Under the pieces are notes generated by a model that saw nothing but the letters and a program-made list of their open reading frames with translations, did no database searches and had not been told where the DNA came from. This document shows, in pieces, positions 42,525-51,786 of a stretch of DNA of 64,000 nt. The DNA is from Ignavibacteria bacterium. Its GTDB lineage: Bacteria; Bacteroidota; Ignavibacteria; Kapaibacteriales; Kapaibacteriaceae. The stretch's first letter is position 1. Each line of letters opens with the position of its first letter. The position numbers and the translations under genes are program-made. The DNA lies in NCBI GenBank assembly GCA_016191145.1, contig JACPPD010000006.1, positions 1-64,000 on the forward strand. The letters are read 5' to 3'.

Positions 42525-44411
42525 TCACGTGCCTGGTGGAATGATAAGGACGGGAATCGAAACATTATGCCTGACGCGGTCAATCGTAGCACCGCGAATA
42601 AGATCGCCTATCACGCGGTGTCCGTGAGAAGCCATTACCAGCATGTCGATGTTAAGCTCCTTAACCGCATCAACAATGGCTTTGTTAGGAGTGCCGGGAC
42701 GCAGGTGCGCTTCGCACATAACACCTTGCGAAGAGATCTGTGAAACGTAGGTATCGAGTCGTGTACTGTCGGTAAGCGTTTCCGCATCATCAACCGACCT
42801 GCCAAAAATGCGTGCCGTTGTTGTTTCGATTACGTGAATGATAACGAGTGTTGCGCCGCTTCTGGCAATATTCATCGCAGTTGAAATTGCTCTGCTATCT
42901 GCCCTGGAGAAATCCACAGTCACTCCAATTCGCTGCGTTTGCAATGCTGAACCAATTTCGATTACAGATGGTGCTGCATGCGTATCGGCCTCTGCCTCTG
43001 TGCCGCCGCGGATCGGGGCAAACGTGATGTATAAGAGCGTACCGCCCAGGATAAAGACAAGTGAAGAAACAGCTGCAACTATGATAGACGGTGCACTCCC
43101 CGACGATGCCCACGACGTAAGTTCTTCGTAAATAAGGTTAACGTTTAAACCAACAATGATCATCGCAACGGTCCACGCTAAAATCTTTAGCCACAGATTA
43201 ATTGCAAAAACACCCATTCGACGTTTGTCGCTTACAAATCGTATGAGCGGGACAATGGCAAATCCAAGTTGTAAGCTTAAAATCACCTGGGACAGCACCA
43301 GCAGCTTGCCAACGGCTCCATCGCCGACAAGGACGATAACAACAACTGCAGGGATTATGGCCAGTGCACGGGTAATGATTCTTCGCACCCAGGGACGCAA
43401 CCGCAGACCCAGGTATCCTTCCATTACCACCTGGCCTGCCAGCGTACCGGTAACGGTAGAGCTTTGTCCGGCGGCGATCAACGCAATTGCAAATAAAATT
43501 GGCGCCAATGCAGATCCAAGTAAGGGGGCAAGTAATCTGTGCGCATCGGTGATGTCGGTTACTTCCCGAAAGCCGTGGACATTAAATGTAGATGCTGCGA
43601 GAATGAGAATGGCTGCATTGACAAATAAAGCAAGATTAAGCGCAATTGAACTATCAATAACATTAAACTTTATTGCATCACGTATTCCATGTTCGGTACG
43701 CGACGTCGATCGGGTTTGCACGAGTGCGCTGTGCAAATAGAGATTGTGCGGCATAACTGTAGCGCCAATGATTCCAATAGCAATGTACAGTGCGCCTGAG
43801 TCGGGGAGGTGTGGAAACAAGCCACCTGCAATTCCAACAACATCGGGTTTAGCAAGAATGATTTGCACAAGGAAGGCAACTCCGATGATGCTAATTAATG
43901 TTAGTATCACTGCTTCCATCCTGCGAACTCCTTTGCCGAGCAGCCAGAATAATAGGATGGTGTCGAAGAACGTAATCAGCACGCCCCATAACAGCGGAAG
44001 ATCGAAAAGCAGATACAATCCCACAGCCATGCCAAGTATTTCTGCCAGGTCGGTAGCAGTGATGGCAATTTCTGCCAAACTATACAGCACAAGGTTAACT
44101 GCTCGCGGGTACTCGATGCGCGATGCCTGAGCAAGGTCGAGGCGCCGCACAATTCCGAGCCGCGCACACAGACTCTGCAGAAGGATTGCCGAGAGGTTCG
44201 ACAGTACAAGAACCCAGATAAGTGTGTAGCCATATTTGCTCCCACCCGCTAAGTCGGTAGCCCAGTTGCCCGGATCCATGTAGCCGACGCTAATCAGATA
44301 TGCCGGACCCATAAAGCTGAACAAACGCTTCCACCACGTTGTGTGCACGGTAGTGTCGATGGTTCCGTGGATTTCGTCGAGCGACTTTTGTGTTGGCGCA
44401 GTCTTATACAT
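42525..44411 (-). CDS. mntH: NRAMP manganese/divalent metal transporter fused to a universal stress (Usp) domain
   Basis: 628 residues from the ATG at 44411, overlapping the porin stop by one base. Residues ~30-460 carry the NRAMP transporter with eleven or so membrane segments, the metal-binding DPGN motif at 46-49 and the MPH motif at 220-222. After a short linker (AEADTHAAP) residues ~485-628 form a UspA domain (GVTVDFSRADSRAISTAMNI, VIIHVIETTTAR, LNIDMLVMASHGH, and the VRHNVSIPVLII end) with its ATP-binding glycine motif altered. The proton-coupled Mn/Fe importer would thus have a cytosolic nucleotide-sensing tail. A paired regulator gene lies downstream. Confidence 0.92.
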   Translation of the reverse strand: MYKTAPTQKSLDEIHGTIDTTVHTTWWKRLFSFMGPAYLISVGYMDPGNWATDLAGGSKYGYTLIWVLVLSNLSAILLQSLCARLGIVRRLDLAQASRIEYPRAVNLVLYSLAEIAITATDLAEILGMAVGLYLLFDLPLLWGVLITFFDTILLFWLLGKGVRRMEAVILTLISIIGVAFLVQIILAKPDVVGIAGGLFPHLPDSGALYIAIGIIGATVMPHNLYLHSALVQTRSTSRTEHGIRDAIKFNVIDSSIALNLALFVNAAILILAASTFNVHGFREVTDITDAHRLLAPLLGSALAPILFAIALIAAGQSSTVTGTLAGQVVMEGYLGLRLRPWVRRIITRALAIIPAVVVIVLVGDGAVGKLLVLSQVILSLQLGFAIVPLIRFVSDKRRMGVFAINLWLKILAWTVAMIIVGLNVNLIYEELTSWASSGSAPSIIVAAVSSLVFILGGTLLYITFAPIRGGTEAEADTHAAPSVIEIGSALQTQRIGVTVDFSRADSRAISTAMNIARSGATLVIIHVIETTTARIFGRSVDDAETLTDSTRLDTYVSQISSQGVMCEAHLRPGTPNKAIVDAVKELNIDMLVMASHGHRVIGDLIRGATIDRVRHNVSIPVLIIPPGT

Positions 44412-45727
44412 TAGAAATACGTTGTTATTCCGAACTGGACTGCTGCCTGTCGGATTGGTATGTTTCCAAGGACATCCGTAATCCACGTAGTTCGATAATT
44501 AGCCCTGACAATTGTACCCGCTGAGGGATGAAAGGCAAGCCCCAGTGTCCCCGACCAAGTTTCATCGCCTGATGCGCTTTCATCGGTGCTGGAGGGATCA
44601 ACGTGAAAGTCAGCGTACTCTAGCCGCAGGGCAACAAACACGGACGATTTCGCAAAGCCAAACGCTGCGCCGCGCCAAACGTTATAATTGAAGTCTGCAT
44701 ACCCTCCAACCTGCAGCTTTCCGTACACTGGTTCGATGGAAGTAGGGAGATCAACGCTTGCGAGGTTCAATTCAGCGCGAGAATAAAAAGTTTTATCAAA
44801 CGAACCAATGGAATAGTCCGCCGCAACGGCATGCATCCAGAGAGCAGGACCCGTGTTGAGACCATCGACAGACGTCTGCGAATACACGCCCCCTGCATAA
44901 GAAAGCCCCAGTTCGCCAAGCACGGGAGTACTAACGGCAGTACGCGCGCTTATCATCATGCGTCCGTTGAACGAATTTCCAAACCTGCCTGGATCGGATT
45001 TTGCTGAAGGCAGCGATGTACGGCGCAGTTCATTGGAAATAATTGACTCGTTGAGGCCATTTGTTAAATATGTTTCGTAACTGATGGCAATACCCTTCAG
45101 AAAGATTTTTCCGAGAACCCCAATTCCGGGGGCGCTCCACGTGGACGGCAGAATTTGCGTTGCGCTTATGGGCCGATCGATAAAATTCCATCGCGGTCCA
45201 TCGTGATTTTGATTGAATGCTCCAATCGGTATCAGAACGATGCCTCCGCGGATGGTAAAGGCACGTGAAAATGCAAGATCGAGTGAAGCGAATTCAATAT
45301 TGATTTCTTCAGTACCGTTTTCGAATTCAATTTCAGTAAGGAATTTAAGGCGATTGGCCGGAGTAGCGGAGAGGAATAAGGTCAGTCTTCGCGCTTGAAA
45401 AGAAATTCCCTCGTTTACGCCGTTGTCATTTAGGCTTTGCATGTTGGCCTCGAGATAACCTCCGATACCTACGTCGGAATCAACTCCCATTAGAAACGGA
45501 CGGGAGTATATGGCATCGACGTTCATCTTAGCCGTATCGGCAGGTTCAGTCGAGCCTACGGGAGAGACATGGCCTTGTGTTGAATCATTCGCAGGCCCTG
45601 TCTTCACTGAGTCGGCTGTTTGAGATTGTAAGCACGATGAGGGAATACCGACAACTGAAACACATGTAAATATTGTTAGCGATAATCGGATAGATTTCAT
45701 TATTGTAACGTCGTGGTTAAAATTCAT
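44411..45727 (-). CDS. Outer-membrane porin, probably phosphate-selective porin (OprO/P)-like
   Basis: 438 residues (an ATG at 45700 is an alternative start giving a cleaner signal peptide, MKSIRLSLTIFTCVSVVG). After a Ser/Thr-rich linker the rest is a long series of alternating strands ending in Phe (VQFGITTYF), the C-terminal signature for BAM-dependent insertion. The segment RRLTLFLSATPANRLKFLTEIEFE, in parts, and IRGGIVLIPIGAFNQNHDGPR-like strand pattern match the porin_O_P group. Its coupling to mntH suggests passage of metal ions or their complexes, which is an inference. Confidence 0.75.
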   Translation of the reverse strand: MNFNHDVTIMKSIRLSLTIFTCVSVVGIPSSCLQSQTADSVKTGPANDSTQGHVSPVGSTEPADTAKMNVDAIYSRPFLMGVDSDVGIGGYLEANMQSLNDNGVNEGISFQARRLTLFLSATPANRLKFLTEIEFENGTEEINIEFASLDLAFSRAFTIRGGIVLIPIGAFNQNHDGPRWNFIDRPISATQILPSTWSAPGIGVLGKIFLKGIAISYETYLTNGLNESIISNELRRTSLPSAKSDPGRFGNSFNGRMMISARTAVSTPVLGELGLSYAGGVYSQTSVDGLNTGPALWMHAVAADYSIGSFDKTFYSRAELNLASVDLPTSIEPVYGKLQVGGYADFNYNVWRGAAFGFAKSSVFVALRLEYADFHVDPSSTDESASGDETWSGTLGLAFHPSAGTIVRANYRTTWITDVLGNIPIRQAAVQFGITTYF

Positions 45728-45736
45728 TTGTCGGCA

Positions 45737-46180
45737 TTACATGACAGAGAGCGGAATCAAATAATCCGGTCCTCTCGAATCCACGGCTATGGGAGTCAGG
45801 TTCTCTACGGCCGGTCCGGTGACAACGCGACCATTAACATTGAACGAGCTTCCATGACATGGGCATGAAAATCCATTTGGTTCGGCTTCGAGTGTACATC
45901 CTTTGTGGGTACATCGCATAACAAAACATTGGACGCCTCCGTTGCCATCGGACACAAGTGCTAGGGGCCGGCTTTTACCAGGTATCGTTATGATAACGAT
46001 ATTTATAGAATCATCGTCGGCGTCGAATACACTCTTTGGAACTGCTGCTACCAATCCCGAAACTGCGGCCGTATACTGTGGAATAGTACTGCATCCGCTG
46101 AGAATTGCAGTTAGACCGGCAGCTGAGAACGCACCGATAGCAAGAGTCCGCGAAGATTCTAAAAACGACCGTCTGTCCAT
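45737..46180 (-). CDS. Rieske [2Fe-2S] protein
   Basis: 147 residues. The twin-arginine-like start (MDRRSFLESS) leads to a hydrophobic segment with a lipobox-like LSGC, so it is either Tat-exported or a lipoprotein. The cluster is bound by C90-T-H92 and C106-P-C-H109 (CTHKGC, CPCHGSSF); C95 and C108 are placed for the disulfide of bc1-type Rieske proteins. No cytochrome b gene is adjacent. The gene overlaps the di-heme oxidoreductase stop by one base (TAATG), suggesting an electron path to or from that protein in the periplasm. Confidence 0.93.
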   Translation of the reverse strand: MDRRSFLESSRTLAIGAFSAAGLTAILSGCSTIPQYTAAVSGLVAAVPKSVFDADDDSINIVIITIPGKSRPLALVSDGNGGVQCFVMRCTHKGCTLEAEPNGFSCPCHGSSFNVNGRVVTGPAVENLTPIAVDSRGPDYLIPLSVM

Positions 46181-47379
46181 TACAGACTCTCAAGGAATTT
46201 GAGCAATGCCTGTTTTTCTGAATCGGACAAAGCGCGATAGCCTGCGCGTGATGTCGCCCCCTCACCACCATGAAAATCAATGGCAGCCTGTATGGAACGC
46301 GCTCGTCCGTCGTGGAGCAAGAACATGTTACCACCCTGAGAGCGTGCCGACAAGCCTAGTCCCCACAACGGTGTTGTGCGCCATTCACTGCTCAATGCGC
46401 TTCCTTCGGTATAGCCATCGTCGAGCTCCTGACCCATGTCGTGCAGAAGCAAGTCCGAATACGGATGAATTGTCTTGTTGGACAGATACGGAAGGACTGA
46501 CTCGCCTGTTTGAATTTCTGCGATGTGGCACGAAGCGCATCCGATAGTGTTGAACAATTGTTCACCTTGTTTAACAACTGGATCGCTGGCATTTCTCCGT
46601 TCCGGCACTCGCAGTGTTCGAAGGTAGAACACAACATCGCGCACAGTTGTTGCCAAAATTTCAGGATCAATTTCTCGCTGCACATACACATCAATGGGTT
46701 CAAACACCGATGCGATTCCAATATCCTGGTTGTATGCATTTGCAGTTTGATGGATAAGGCTCACGGCTCCAGCTTTTCTTCCAAACCGACCTAGCTGGGG
46801 GCTCAGGCGTGCTTGCAGCGGCAGGTCACCAATTGCATAACCTGGTGCATTGACTCTGCTTGTAACGCCGCTGACGCCGTCACCATTTGCATCGGCTCTG
46901 TCTTCCAGCGCAACAATTGTTGATTCTGCGATTGCTTCGATAAAACCAAGACCAGTTACAGCAGGCGCAAGCAAGGTTGAATGCACAGCGTCTGACGGCA
47001 GTTGTTCAGGCATATATCCAACAATTGCACGCTGCTGCAATTGCGGTCCTCCTCTGCCAATCCATGGATTACCACCGGGATCGGTTTGACCGAACCGTAT
47101 CAATGCTGTAGATGGATGCCCCCTTCCATCACCAGCGTGACAAGATCCGCATGAACTTGCAACGAATACAGGTCCAAGTCCGGTTGATGGTGTAAACACA
47201 ACGTCGTTGAACGCAGCGTCGCCGGCAAGATGGCGCCTATGGTCCTGGCTTGAAAGACCAGGTATTGGACCATCGAGAATGTCCGAAGAAGCCGGCAGGT
47301 CGGGCACGATGGGGGAGCATCCGCAAATGAAAATCTGTGCCGACGCAAATATTAGGAGACACAAATAGTATTTAGTCAT
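46180..47379 (-). CDS. Di-heme c-type oxidoreductase (DUF1111/'di-haem oxidoredictase' family), lipoprotein
   Basis: 399 residues from the ATG at 47379 (MTKYYLCLLIF...CGC, a lipoprotein signal). Reading can be extended upstream, but only into a 12-bp repeat translated as NDRVIDR repeats, so that is not coding. Two heme-c sites are visible: SSCGSCHAGDGRGHP and IGCASCHIAEIQTG. The segments LIRFGQTDPGGNPWIGRGGP and LLHDMGQELDDGYTEG, with TTPLWGLGLS and FLLHDGRA, match the MauG/peroxidase-related family. Likely a periplasmic electron-transfer protein or peroxidase; the substrate is unknown. First gene of the metal-transport cluster, divergent from pntAA. Confidence 0.85.
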   Translation of the reverse strand: MTKYYLCLLIFASAQIFICGCSPIVPDLPASSDILDGPIPGLSSQDHRRHLAGDAAFNDVVFTPSTGLGPVFVASSCGSCHAGDGRGHPSTALIRFGQTDPGGNPWIGRGGPQLQQRAIVGYMPEQLPSDAVHSTLLAPAVTGLGFIEAIAESTIVALEDRADANGDGVSGVTSRVNAPGYAIGDLPLQARLSPQLGRFGRKAGAVSLIHQTANAYNQDIGIASVFEPIDVYVQREIDPEILATTVRDVVFYLRTLRVPERRNASDPVVKQGEQLFNTIGCASCHIAEIQTGESVLPYLSNKTIHPYSDLLLHDMGQELDDGYTEGSALSSEWRTTPLWGLGLSARSQGGNMFLLHDGRARSIQAAIDFHGGEGATSRAGYRALSDSEKQALLKFLESL

Positions 47380-47429
47380 TCCTAAATTTACGACATAGGT
47401 ATTGTTCTTCGCAAGTTCCGGAAGTAATG

Positions 47430-47520
47430 CCCGGTCAATCACCCGGTCAATCACCCGGTCATTCACCCGGTCATTCACCCGGTCAATCACCCGGTCATTC
47501 ACCGGGTGATTGACCGGGTG
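47430..47520. repeat. 12-bp tandem repeat ACCGGGTGAWTG, with orientation switch
   Basis: Six units of CCCGGTCAATCA/CCCGGTCATTCA followed by about two units in the opposite orientation (CCGGGTGATTGA), so the array can fold on itself. It fills the gap between the divergent cytochrome and pntAA genes. The same unit recurs at 52880-52927. Confidence 0.95.
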
Positions 47521-47555
47521 AAGTTAGAAGGAATGCACATACTTAGTTTTGCAAA

Positions 47556-48656
47556 ATGATTTTTGGAGTTGTTGCAGAAACACGCAGGGGCGAGCGCCGC
47601 GTAGCACTCGTCCCTTCTGCTGTTAAAACCCTTATTGAAAAGGGTCACAGCGTCTTGATTGAGGAAGGGGCTGGCATTCGTTCGGGTTTCGACGATGCAG
47701 CGTACAGCAGTGCTGGCGCAAGAGTGGCGTCGCGAAGCGAAGTCATCTCGGCTGCCGAATCGGTGCTCCGCGTTGGTGTGCCAATGCCCGAAGAGATTTC
47801 GGAAATGCGTAAGGGACAGACGTTTGTTGGATATGTCTATCCCAAACGTCACCCCGAACTTCTTACATCGATTGCATCGCGTGGACTGAATGCATTTGCA
47901 ATGGATGCAATGCCGCGGTCTACGCGTGCGCAGTCCATGGATGTACTGAGTTCGCAAAACAATCTTGCCGGATACAAGGCAGTGATTGTTGGAGCCAATG
48001 CGCTGAATAAAATCTTCCCGTTAATGATGACTGCCGGCGGCACGGTAAGGCCTACGCGTGTGCTCATCTACGGAGCTGGCGTTGCAGGCTTGCAGGCAAT
48101 TGCTACAGCCCGACGTTTGGGCGCAATTGTGGAAGTGAGCGATATACGGCCCGAGACGAAGGAAGAGGTGCAATCCCTCGGCGCTAAGTTTATTTCCGTC
48201 GAAGGCCTCGAATCTGTGAACGTGCAGGGTGGGTATGTGGCTGCCGTGACAGACGAAGTGCTTGCCAAACAGAAGGAAGCTGTAGAAAAGTCCCTGTTTT
48301 CCGCAGACTTAGTGATTACAACTGCATTGGTGGCAGGGGGCAGGGCACCACGCCTGATCACTGCAGAACAGGTGTGGAAAATGAAGCGGGGATCGGTAAT
48401 CGTAGACCTTGCAACGGAAGCTGGCGGTAATTGCGAACTGTCGCAATCCGATCAGACGGTAGAAGTAAACGGAGTTACAATCATCGGCTGCGACAATCTT
48501 GCCGCAACAGTACCTGCTCATGCAAGTGAGCTGTATGCAAAGAATATGGTAACGTTTCTAAACCATGCCGCAAAGATTGAGGGATTCGCGTTTGATATGG
48601 CGGATGAGATTACGTCGGCAACATTAGTAGTTCACAACGGAGAGGTGCGCGTTTAA
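47556..48656 (+). CDS. pntAA: NAD(P) transhydrogenase subunit alpha part 1
   Basis: 366 residues, the NAD(H)-binding domain I. The opening FGVVAETRRGERRVALVPSA is the alanine dehydrogenase/PNT N-domain signature. A Rossmann segment (RVLIYGAGVAGLQAIATARRLGA) and the GSVIVDLATEAGGNCELS loop follow. It ends before any membrane segment, as in the three-gene (split) transhydrogenases. With pntAB and pntB it couples the proton gradient to hydride transfer from NADH to NADP. The stop overlaps the pntAB start. Confidence 0.96.
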   Translation: MIFGVVAETRRGERRVALVPSAVKTLIEKGHSVLIEEGAGIRSGFDDAAYSSAGARVASRSEVISAAESVLRVGVPMPEEISEMRKGQTFVGYVYPKRHPELLTSIASRGLNAFAMDAMPRSTRAQSMDVLSSQNNLAGYKAVIVGANALNKIFPLMMTAGGTVRPTRVLIYGAGVAGLQAIATARRLGAIVEVSDIRPETKEEVQSLGAKFISVEGLESVNVQGGYVAAVTDEVLAKQKEAVEKSLFSADLVITTALVAGGRAPRLITAEQVWKMKRGSVIVDLATEAGGNCELSQSDQTVEVNGVTIIGCDNLAATVPAHASELYAKNMVTFLNHAAKIEGFAFDMADEITSATLVVHNGEVRV

Positions 48657-48940
48657 TGGATACCACGACAATTCAGCTATTGTACCTTGTAATTTTAATG
48701 ATTTTTCTTGGCGTGGAGCTGATACATCACGTACCGTCGGTTCTGCATACGCCTCTGATGAGCGGAGCAAATGCAATACACGGAGTGGTAATCATTGGTT
48801 CAATCATCGTAATGGGAATGGCCGATGATACACTATCAATGATCCTTGGCTTTCTTGCAGTCCTCCTTGGCACACTGAACGTAGTTGGCGGCTTCGTAGT
48901 CACCAACCGCATGCTCGAAATGTTCAGGAGAAAATCGTGA
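48656..48940 (+). CDS. pntAB: NAD(P) transhydrogenase subunit alpha part 2
   Basis: 94 residues with three to four membrane helices (LLYLVILMIFLGVELI, HGVVIIGSIIVMGMA, MILGFLAVLLGTLNVVGGFVV). The conserved PLMSGANAIHG loop is typical of the PntA membrane part. Together with the pntB helices it forms the proton channel of domain II. Both ends overlap neighbouring genes, so stoichiometric translation is likely. Confidence 0.95.
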   Translation: MDTTTIQLLYLVILMIFLGVELIHHVPSVLHTPLMSGANAIHGVVIIGSIIVMGMADDTLSMILGFLAVLLGTLNVVGGFVVTNRMLEMFRRKS

Positions 48941-50334
48941 TGGATGCAACTCTGCCAATTTTATATCTCGTCGCCTCGGTAACCTTCATTATTGGTCTCA
49001 AGATGCTTGGCTCGCCCAAGACGGCGCGGCCCGGAAACCTCATTGCAGCCGTAGGCATGGGTATTGCAATTGCTGGTACGATTTTTTTGTACAAGGGTCA
49101 TACGGGCGAGCATCTTCACAACCTGGGATGGATTTTTGGAGCATTAGTAATTGGGTCTGTTATAGGCTGGCTGATGGCGATGCGGGTGAAGATGACTGCA
49201 ATGCCACAGATGGTAAGTTTTTTTAATGGCATGGGCGGGGCATGTGCCGCGCTGATATCGCTACTCGAATACAAAGCAGTTGGCGGCGAGGCATTGGGTA
49301 TTGGAAATGGATTAGCCACGGTTGCCGGCTTGCTCATTGGCAGCGTAAGCTTCAGCGGGTCGATGATTGCCTTTGGAAAGCTTGAAGAAAAAATTGGCGA
49401 CATTCGTTTTAGCGGACAGCAAATCGTCAACAATGCAATCTTGTTGGCGGCCATCGTTCTGGCAGGGTTAATAGCTACCGGAAACATTACCGATTTCAGC
49501 GCCATCATCCTTCTTGCAGGTGTAGCTCTTGTATTCGGAGTGCTGTTTGTATTTCCAATCGGCGGCGCCGATATGCCTGTTGTTATCTCGTTATTAAATT
49601 CATTTACTGGTGTTGCGGCTGCGTGTGGCGGTTTTATTTACCACAACATGGTAATGCTGATAGGGGGCATCCTTGTGGGGAGCGCAGGTTCCATTCTCAC
49701 CATTGTGATGTGTAGAAGCATGAACCGCTCTTTGACCAACGTGCTGTTCTCGAATTTCGGAGGCACTACTGCTGTTGCTGCAACAGGCGAGAAATCCCAG
49801 GGGTCGGTTAGAGAAGTAACATGCAGCGATGCTGCCGTTATGATGTCGTATGCCAAGCAAGTTGTAATTGTACCCGGATATGGGCTTGCCGTTGCACAGG
49901 CGCAGCATGCATGCCATCAGTTGGAAATGGAGCTCGAGGCAAAGGGCGTTACCGTTAAGTATGCCGTTCACCCGGTTGCAGGCCGCATGCCCGGCCACAT
50001 GAATGTGCTGCTTGCAGAGGCAGATGTGGACTACGATAAACTTGTAGAAATGGACGAAATCAATCCGGAGTTTCCACAGACGGATGTAGCGCTGGTAGTG
50101 GGCGCCAACGATGTAGTGAATCCGGCTGCAAAAACGGATCCGTCGTCGCCGATATATGGAATGCCGATACTCGACGTCGAAAACGCCCGACAGGTAATTG
50201 TAATGAAGCGTTCAATGCGTGCAGGGTATGCAGGTATCGAAAACGAACTGTTCTTCCGTCCAAACACGGCAATGTTGTTCGGCGATGCAAAGAGCAGCAT
50301 GACGAACCTCGTTACTGAAGTCAAGGCATTGTAA
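48940..50334 (+). CDS. pntB: NAD(P) transhydrogenase subunit beta
   Basis: 464 residues from the ATG at 48940, preceded by AGGAG and overlapping the pntAB stop (TGATG). An N-terminal membrane domain with about eight helices is followed by the NADP(H)-binding domain III (VIVPGYGLAVAQAQHACHQL, VKYAVHPVAGRMPGHMNVLL, GANDVVNPAA, MPILDVENA and VMKRSMRAGYAGIEN). All hallmark motifs are present. A short TGCC-TTCG-GGCA hairpin with a T-rich tail follows the stop at 50337 and may be a weak terminator. Confidence 0.96.
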   Translation: MDATLPILYLVASVTFIIGLKMLGSPKTARPGNLIAAVGMGIAIAGTIFLYKGHTGEHLHNLGWIFGALVIGSVIGWLMAMRVKMTAMPQMVSFFNGMGGACAALISLLEYKAVGGEALGIGNGLATVAGLLIGSVSFSGSMIAFGKLEEKIGDIRFSGQQIVNNAILLAAIVLAGLIATGNITDFSAIILLAGVALVFGVLFVFPIGGADMPVVISLLNSFTGVAAACGGFIYHNMVMLIGGILVGSAGSILTIVMCRSMNRSLTNVLFSNFGGTTAVAATGEKSQGSVREVTCSDAAVMMSYAKQVVIVPGYGLAVAQAQHACHQLEMELEAKGVTVKYAVHPVAGRMPGHMNVLLAEADVDYDKLVEMDEINPEFPQTDVALVVGANDVVNPAAKTDPSSPIYGMPILDVENARQVIVMKRSMRAGYAGIENELFFRPNTAMLFGDAKSSMTNLVTEVKAL

Positions 50335-50420
50335 TCTGCCTTCGGGCATCTTTTCTTTGGCAAATTCTCCTCGGTTAGTCATACGGCGTGAGTCGGGAGA
50401 AACTATTAACAATATTTAGT

Positions 50421-51608
50421 ATGCATCGAGACTCTGAAACAAAGGTCGTCCGCACACAGATGGGGCGGACGGGTGAGAAGGAACACACGTCGCCTGTATT
50501 CCTGACGTCGAGCTTTATCTTCGACGATGCCGAACACATGCGCGCATCGTTTGCCGATGAAATCGAAGGCAATATTTATACACGTTTTACAAATCCTAAC
50601 AATAGTGAATTTGTAAGAAAAATGTGTGTTCTCGAGGGAGCCGAAGCAGGTGTTGCAACATCGTCGGGCATGGCAGCGGGATTCGCATCCGTCATGGGAT
50701 TGCTCAGAAGCGGCGACCACATTGTTTCGTCGCGCGCACTGTTTGGCGGAACTCACGGTATGCTAACAAATTTTCTTCCACGCTGGGGCATCACGAGTAC
50801 ACTCGTTGATATCGCCGATGAAGATCAGTGGATTGGCGCTATTACGCCATCAACACGGATGTTGTTGGTGGAAACTCCATCGAACCCGGGCTTAGACCTT
50901 GCTGACCTGGAATTTCTCGGCGCTCTGGCGCGAGAGCGAAATCTTATTCTCAACGTCGACAACACGTTTGGCACGCCCCTTATCCAACAACCAATAATGT
51001 ACGGTGCAGACCTTGTTTGGCACTCGGCAACAAAATGGATAGATGGGCAGGGTAGGGGCTTGGGAGGCGTAGTTCTTGGTCGGGCAGATTTGATCGGCGA
51101 TATCGGCGCATTTTGCAGGAATACCGGTCCATCGATGTCGCCCATGCATTCATGGCTGTTCAGTAAAAGTTTGGAGACGCTTCCTGTGCGGATGGATAGG
51201 CATAGTGCAAATGCTTTGTTGGTTGCCGAATTTCTTGAAGGGCATCAGCAGATAGAACGCGTAAAGTATCCATGGTTACAATCGCATCCTCAGTATAAAC
51301 TGGCGCGCAAACAAATGACGTCGGGCGGAGGCGTTGTTGCATTCTGCATCAAACATGACGGAAGCAATGAGAGTGCTCTCAGACGAGCCACGAAGTTTAT
51401 TGATAGTGTTCGTATGTGTTCAATCACAGCCAACCTTGGCGATACGAGAACGATAGTTGTGCATCCCACAACGTCGACGCATTCAAAACTTACCGAAGAG
51501 GCTCGTCGGGAAGTTGGAATAACACCGAATATGATTCGCATCAGCGTTGGTTTGGAGAGTATTGCCGACATCATAGAAGATCTGGATCAGGCGCTGAACG
51601 GCGGTTAA
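50421..51608 (+). CDS. metZ: O-succinyl/acetylhomoserine sulfhydrylase
   Basis: 395 residues from the ATG at 50421; a GTG 11 codons earlier is possible, but family members start near here. PLP fold type I of the Cys/Met metabolism group: SPVFLTSSFIFDDAEHM, YTRFTNPNNSEF, SSGMAAGFASVM, VETPSNPG, VDNTFGTPL, and the PLP lysine in HSATKWIDGQGRGLGG. It converts activated homoserine plus sulfide to homocysteine. metX and hom follow on the same strand. The choice between the succinyl and acetyl substrate cannot be made from sequence by eye; the metX neighbour supplies the acylated homoserine. Confidence 0.92.
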   Translation: MHRDSETKVVRTQMGRTGEKEHTSPVFLTSSFIFDDAEHMRASFADEIEGNIYTRFTNPNNSEFVRKMCVLEGAEAGVATSSGMAAGFASVMGLLRSGDHIVSSRALFGGTHGMLTNFLPRWGITSTLVDIADEDQWIGAITPSTRMLLVETPSNPGLDLADLEFLGALARERNLILNVDNTFGTPLIQQPIMYGADLVWHSATKWIDGQGRGLGGVVLGRADLIGDIGAFCRNTGPSMSPMHSWLFSKSLETLPVRMDRHSANALLVAEFLEGHQQIERVKYPWLQSHPQYKLARKQMTSGGGVVAFCIKHDGSNESALRRATKFIDSVRMCSITANLGDTRTIVVHPTTSTHSKLTEEARREVGITPNMIRISVGLESIADIIEDLDQALNGG

Positions 51609-51661
51609 CTGTCAATACACTCGTTTGTCCACTCGCCCCCTTACTGTTTATATTTGCATCA

Positions 51662-51763
51662 ATGTTTCAATCTGTCAGCCATACTCCGATAATGTGCACC
51701 ATGCAAATGCAGGCTTTGCCCATGGCCATGCCTACAGCACGTGTACAGAGACCGGTTGACTAA
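51662..51763 (+). CDS. Methionine-rich leader peptide upstream of metX
   Basis: 33 codons with six Met. Five of these fall in residues 11-23 (MCTMQMQALPMAM), followed by a short tail and TAA. A start at 51662 or at the ATG at 51692 is possible; neither has a good Shine-Dalgarno. The frame ends 23 bases before a rho-independent terminator that precedes metX, the layout of a ribosome-mediated transcription attenuator. Starvation for methionyl-tRNA would stall the ribosome in the Met cluster and prevent termination. I did not find a convincing antiterminator hairpin by eye. Confidence 0.6.
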   Translation: MFQSVSHTPIMCTMQMQALPMAMPTARVQRPVD

Positions 51764-51786
51764 ACTCACCATAAGAGCCAATAACG

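Noticed and set aside
47380-47502. N-terminal extension of the di-heme oxidoreductase
   Set aside because: The extension translates the 12-bp repeat (DRV repeats) and precedes a proper lipoprotein signal; the start at 47379 is preferred.
47499-47957. 152-codon minus-strand frame
   Set aside because: Antisense to pntAA and continuing into the 12-bp repeat; no protein family features.
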